Shown in pieces: positions 63,369-64,000 of a stretch of DNA of 64,000 bases (its first letter is position 1; every line of letters begins with the position of its first letter). The notes below the pieces were generated by a model that was not told the DNA's origin, ran no database searches, and saw only the letters and a list, made by a program, of their open reading frames with translations. A program made the translations under genes and the position numbers. The DNA comes from Asticcacaulis sp. AC466 (GTDB lineage: Bacteria; Pseudomonadota; Alphaproteobacteria; Caulobacterales; Caulobacteraceae). The stretch covers positions 1 to 64,000 of the forward strand of contig NZ_AWGE01000018.1 of NCBI RefSeq assembly GCF_000495815.1. The letters run 5' to 3'.

Positions 63369-64000
63369 GCGGATACTCGCGGCTCCGCAAGAAAGGCATC
63401 AATGGCCGCAATCGCTTCGGGCTCATCCAGCATGGGCGCATGCCCCCGGTTTGGAACAGTGACCGTCTTCAAGCCGTCATGACGCTGCGCCATCTTTTCC
63501 AAAGTCCGCGCACTGAGCAGATCGGACAGCGCCCCGCGAATGGCCAGGATCGGCAAGCCAGCCAACGCGTCCCACATCGCCCACAGATCAGGCGGCACCA
63601 CAGGTGTTTGTGTATCGGCCTTCAGCCCGCCTGATATAGCCGGGTCATAGGCAAGAACCGGCACGCCCTCGGCATTTTCTGTATAAAGGCGACGGGCGAA
63701 CGCCACCCAGTCGTCAGGACCGTAGTCGGGAAAGGCAACGCCATTAGTCAGTTTCGCCAGTTCGGCAGCTTGCGCCCAATTAGCGGCCGGCGGGGTCTTG
63801 CCCGTATAGCTGGCTATACGCGCCAGCCCGGCCGGATCGAGCTCGGGACCGACATCATTCATGACAACGGCCACCAGTCTGGTACGAGCCATCGTCCCCA
63901 ATATCATCGCCATCAGGCCGCCCATGGAGGTGCCGATCACGATAACGCGGTCAAGGCTCAGATAGTCGAGCAGGCGAACCATATCCGCAGCGTAAATCAA
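63365..64000 (-). CDS. Alpha/beta hydrolase, 5' end outside the window
   Basis: At least 211 residues of an alpha/beta hydrolase, open to the right edge, so the N-terminus and oxyanion loop are missing. VIVIGTSMGGLMAMILGTMA is the nucleophile elbow (Ser in GTSMGG), and PNRGHAPMLDEPEAIAAIDA holds the catalytic His. VVMNDVGPELDPAGL is typical of lipase- or esterase-like members near PHB and aromatic ester pathways. It is coupled to the SDR gene by a 4-base overlap. Substrate not deducible. Confidence 0.85.
   Translation of the reverse strand: MIYAADMVRLLDYLSLDRVIVIGTSMGGLMAMILGTMARTRLVAVVMNDVGPELDPAGLARIASYTGKTPPAANWAQAAELAKLTNGVAFPDYGPDDWVAFARRLYTENAEGVPVLAYDPAISGGLKADTQTPVVPPDLWAMWDALAGLPILAIRGALSDLLSARTLEKMAQRHDGLKTVTVPNRGHAPMLDEPEAIAAIDAFLAEPRVSA

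Noticed and set aside
1-64000. CRISPR arrays, rRNA and tRNA genes
   Set aside because: No regularly spaced repeats with unique spacers and no tRNA or rRNA signatures were seen on reading the intergenic regions. Small structured RNAs cannot be excluded by eye.

Overview
This window looks like chromosome of an alphaproteobacterium of the Caulobacteraceae (Asticcacaulis/Caulobacter type). The reasons are the TonB-dependent receptor of the Xanthomonas-Caulobacter class, the dense arrays of periplasmic glycoside hydrolases with twin-arginine or Sec signals, a PrnA-like flavin halogenase next to a receptor locus, and two promoter elements very close to the Caulobacter xylose-regulon operator. The genus assignment is inference from gene content. 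No rRNA, tRNA or CRISPR array was seen.

Layout. (1) 1-2.2 kb: mobile-element debris, namely the 3' end of an integrase-core transposase, a DUF4279 gene, an IS-end-like repeat pair and a frameshifted IS30 transposase. (2) 2.3-32.7 kb: one large glycan-utilisation locus. The plus-strand arm carries a BadF-type amino-sugar kinase, CutC, a GntR/HutC regulator, a GH29 fucosidase, a GH85 endo-beta-N-acetylglucosaminidase and a flavin-dependent halogenase. The converging minus-strand arm carries a TonB receptor, then GH29, GH20, GH2, GH3, GH35, GH125, GH92, glycosylasparaginase and an unassigned glycosidase. Together these cover essentially every linkage in a plant-type complex N-glycan (outer fucose, galactose and GlcNAc, then the mannoses, core xylose and fucose, chitobiose, and finally GlcNAc-Asn). 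(3) 33.3-36.7 kb: a TPR-sulfotransferase, a second sulfotransferase, an Asp/Asn beta-hydroxylase and a tail-less SecB, divergent from the receptor. (4) 36.8-39.0 kb: a GH2 remnant and a GH92 remnant meeting head to head at one deletion junction.

(5) 39.1-47.9 kb: a hemicellulose-type group with an OprB-like porin, a small secreted protein, a chemoreceptor, a secreted esterase, GH51 arabinofuranosidase and GH27 alpha-galactosidase, with XylR-like operators in front of the esterase and of GH27-GH51. (6) 48.3-57.7 kb: an OmpR/QseC-type two-component system followed by a TonB receptor, a class A (PAP2) acid phosphatase, a PepSY-type membrane protein, a second outer-membrane receptor and a YncE-like beta-propeller. 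(7) 57.8-64 kb (minus strand): a PfpI/DJ-1 protein, an MFS transporter, a third TonB receptor behind an AT-rich promoter with a perfect 24-bp palindrome, an SDR dehydrogenase and an alpha/beta hydrolase that runs off the window.

The most speculative but most interesting idea is that the halogenase, sulfotransferases, Asp/Asn hydroxylase and SecB form a cytoplasmic set that modifies a SecB-held client, perhaps the neighbouring TonB receptor, before export. Coordinates and motifs were read from the sequence. Family assignments come from recognised motifs, not from database searches.
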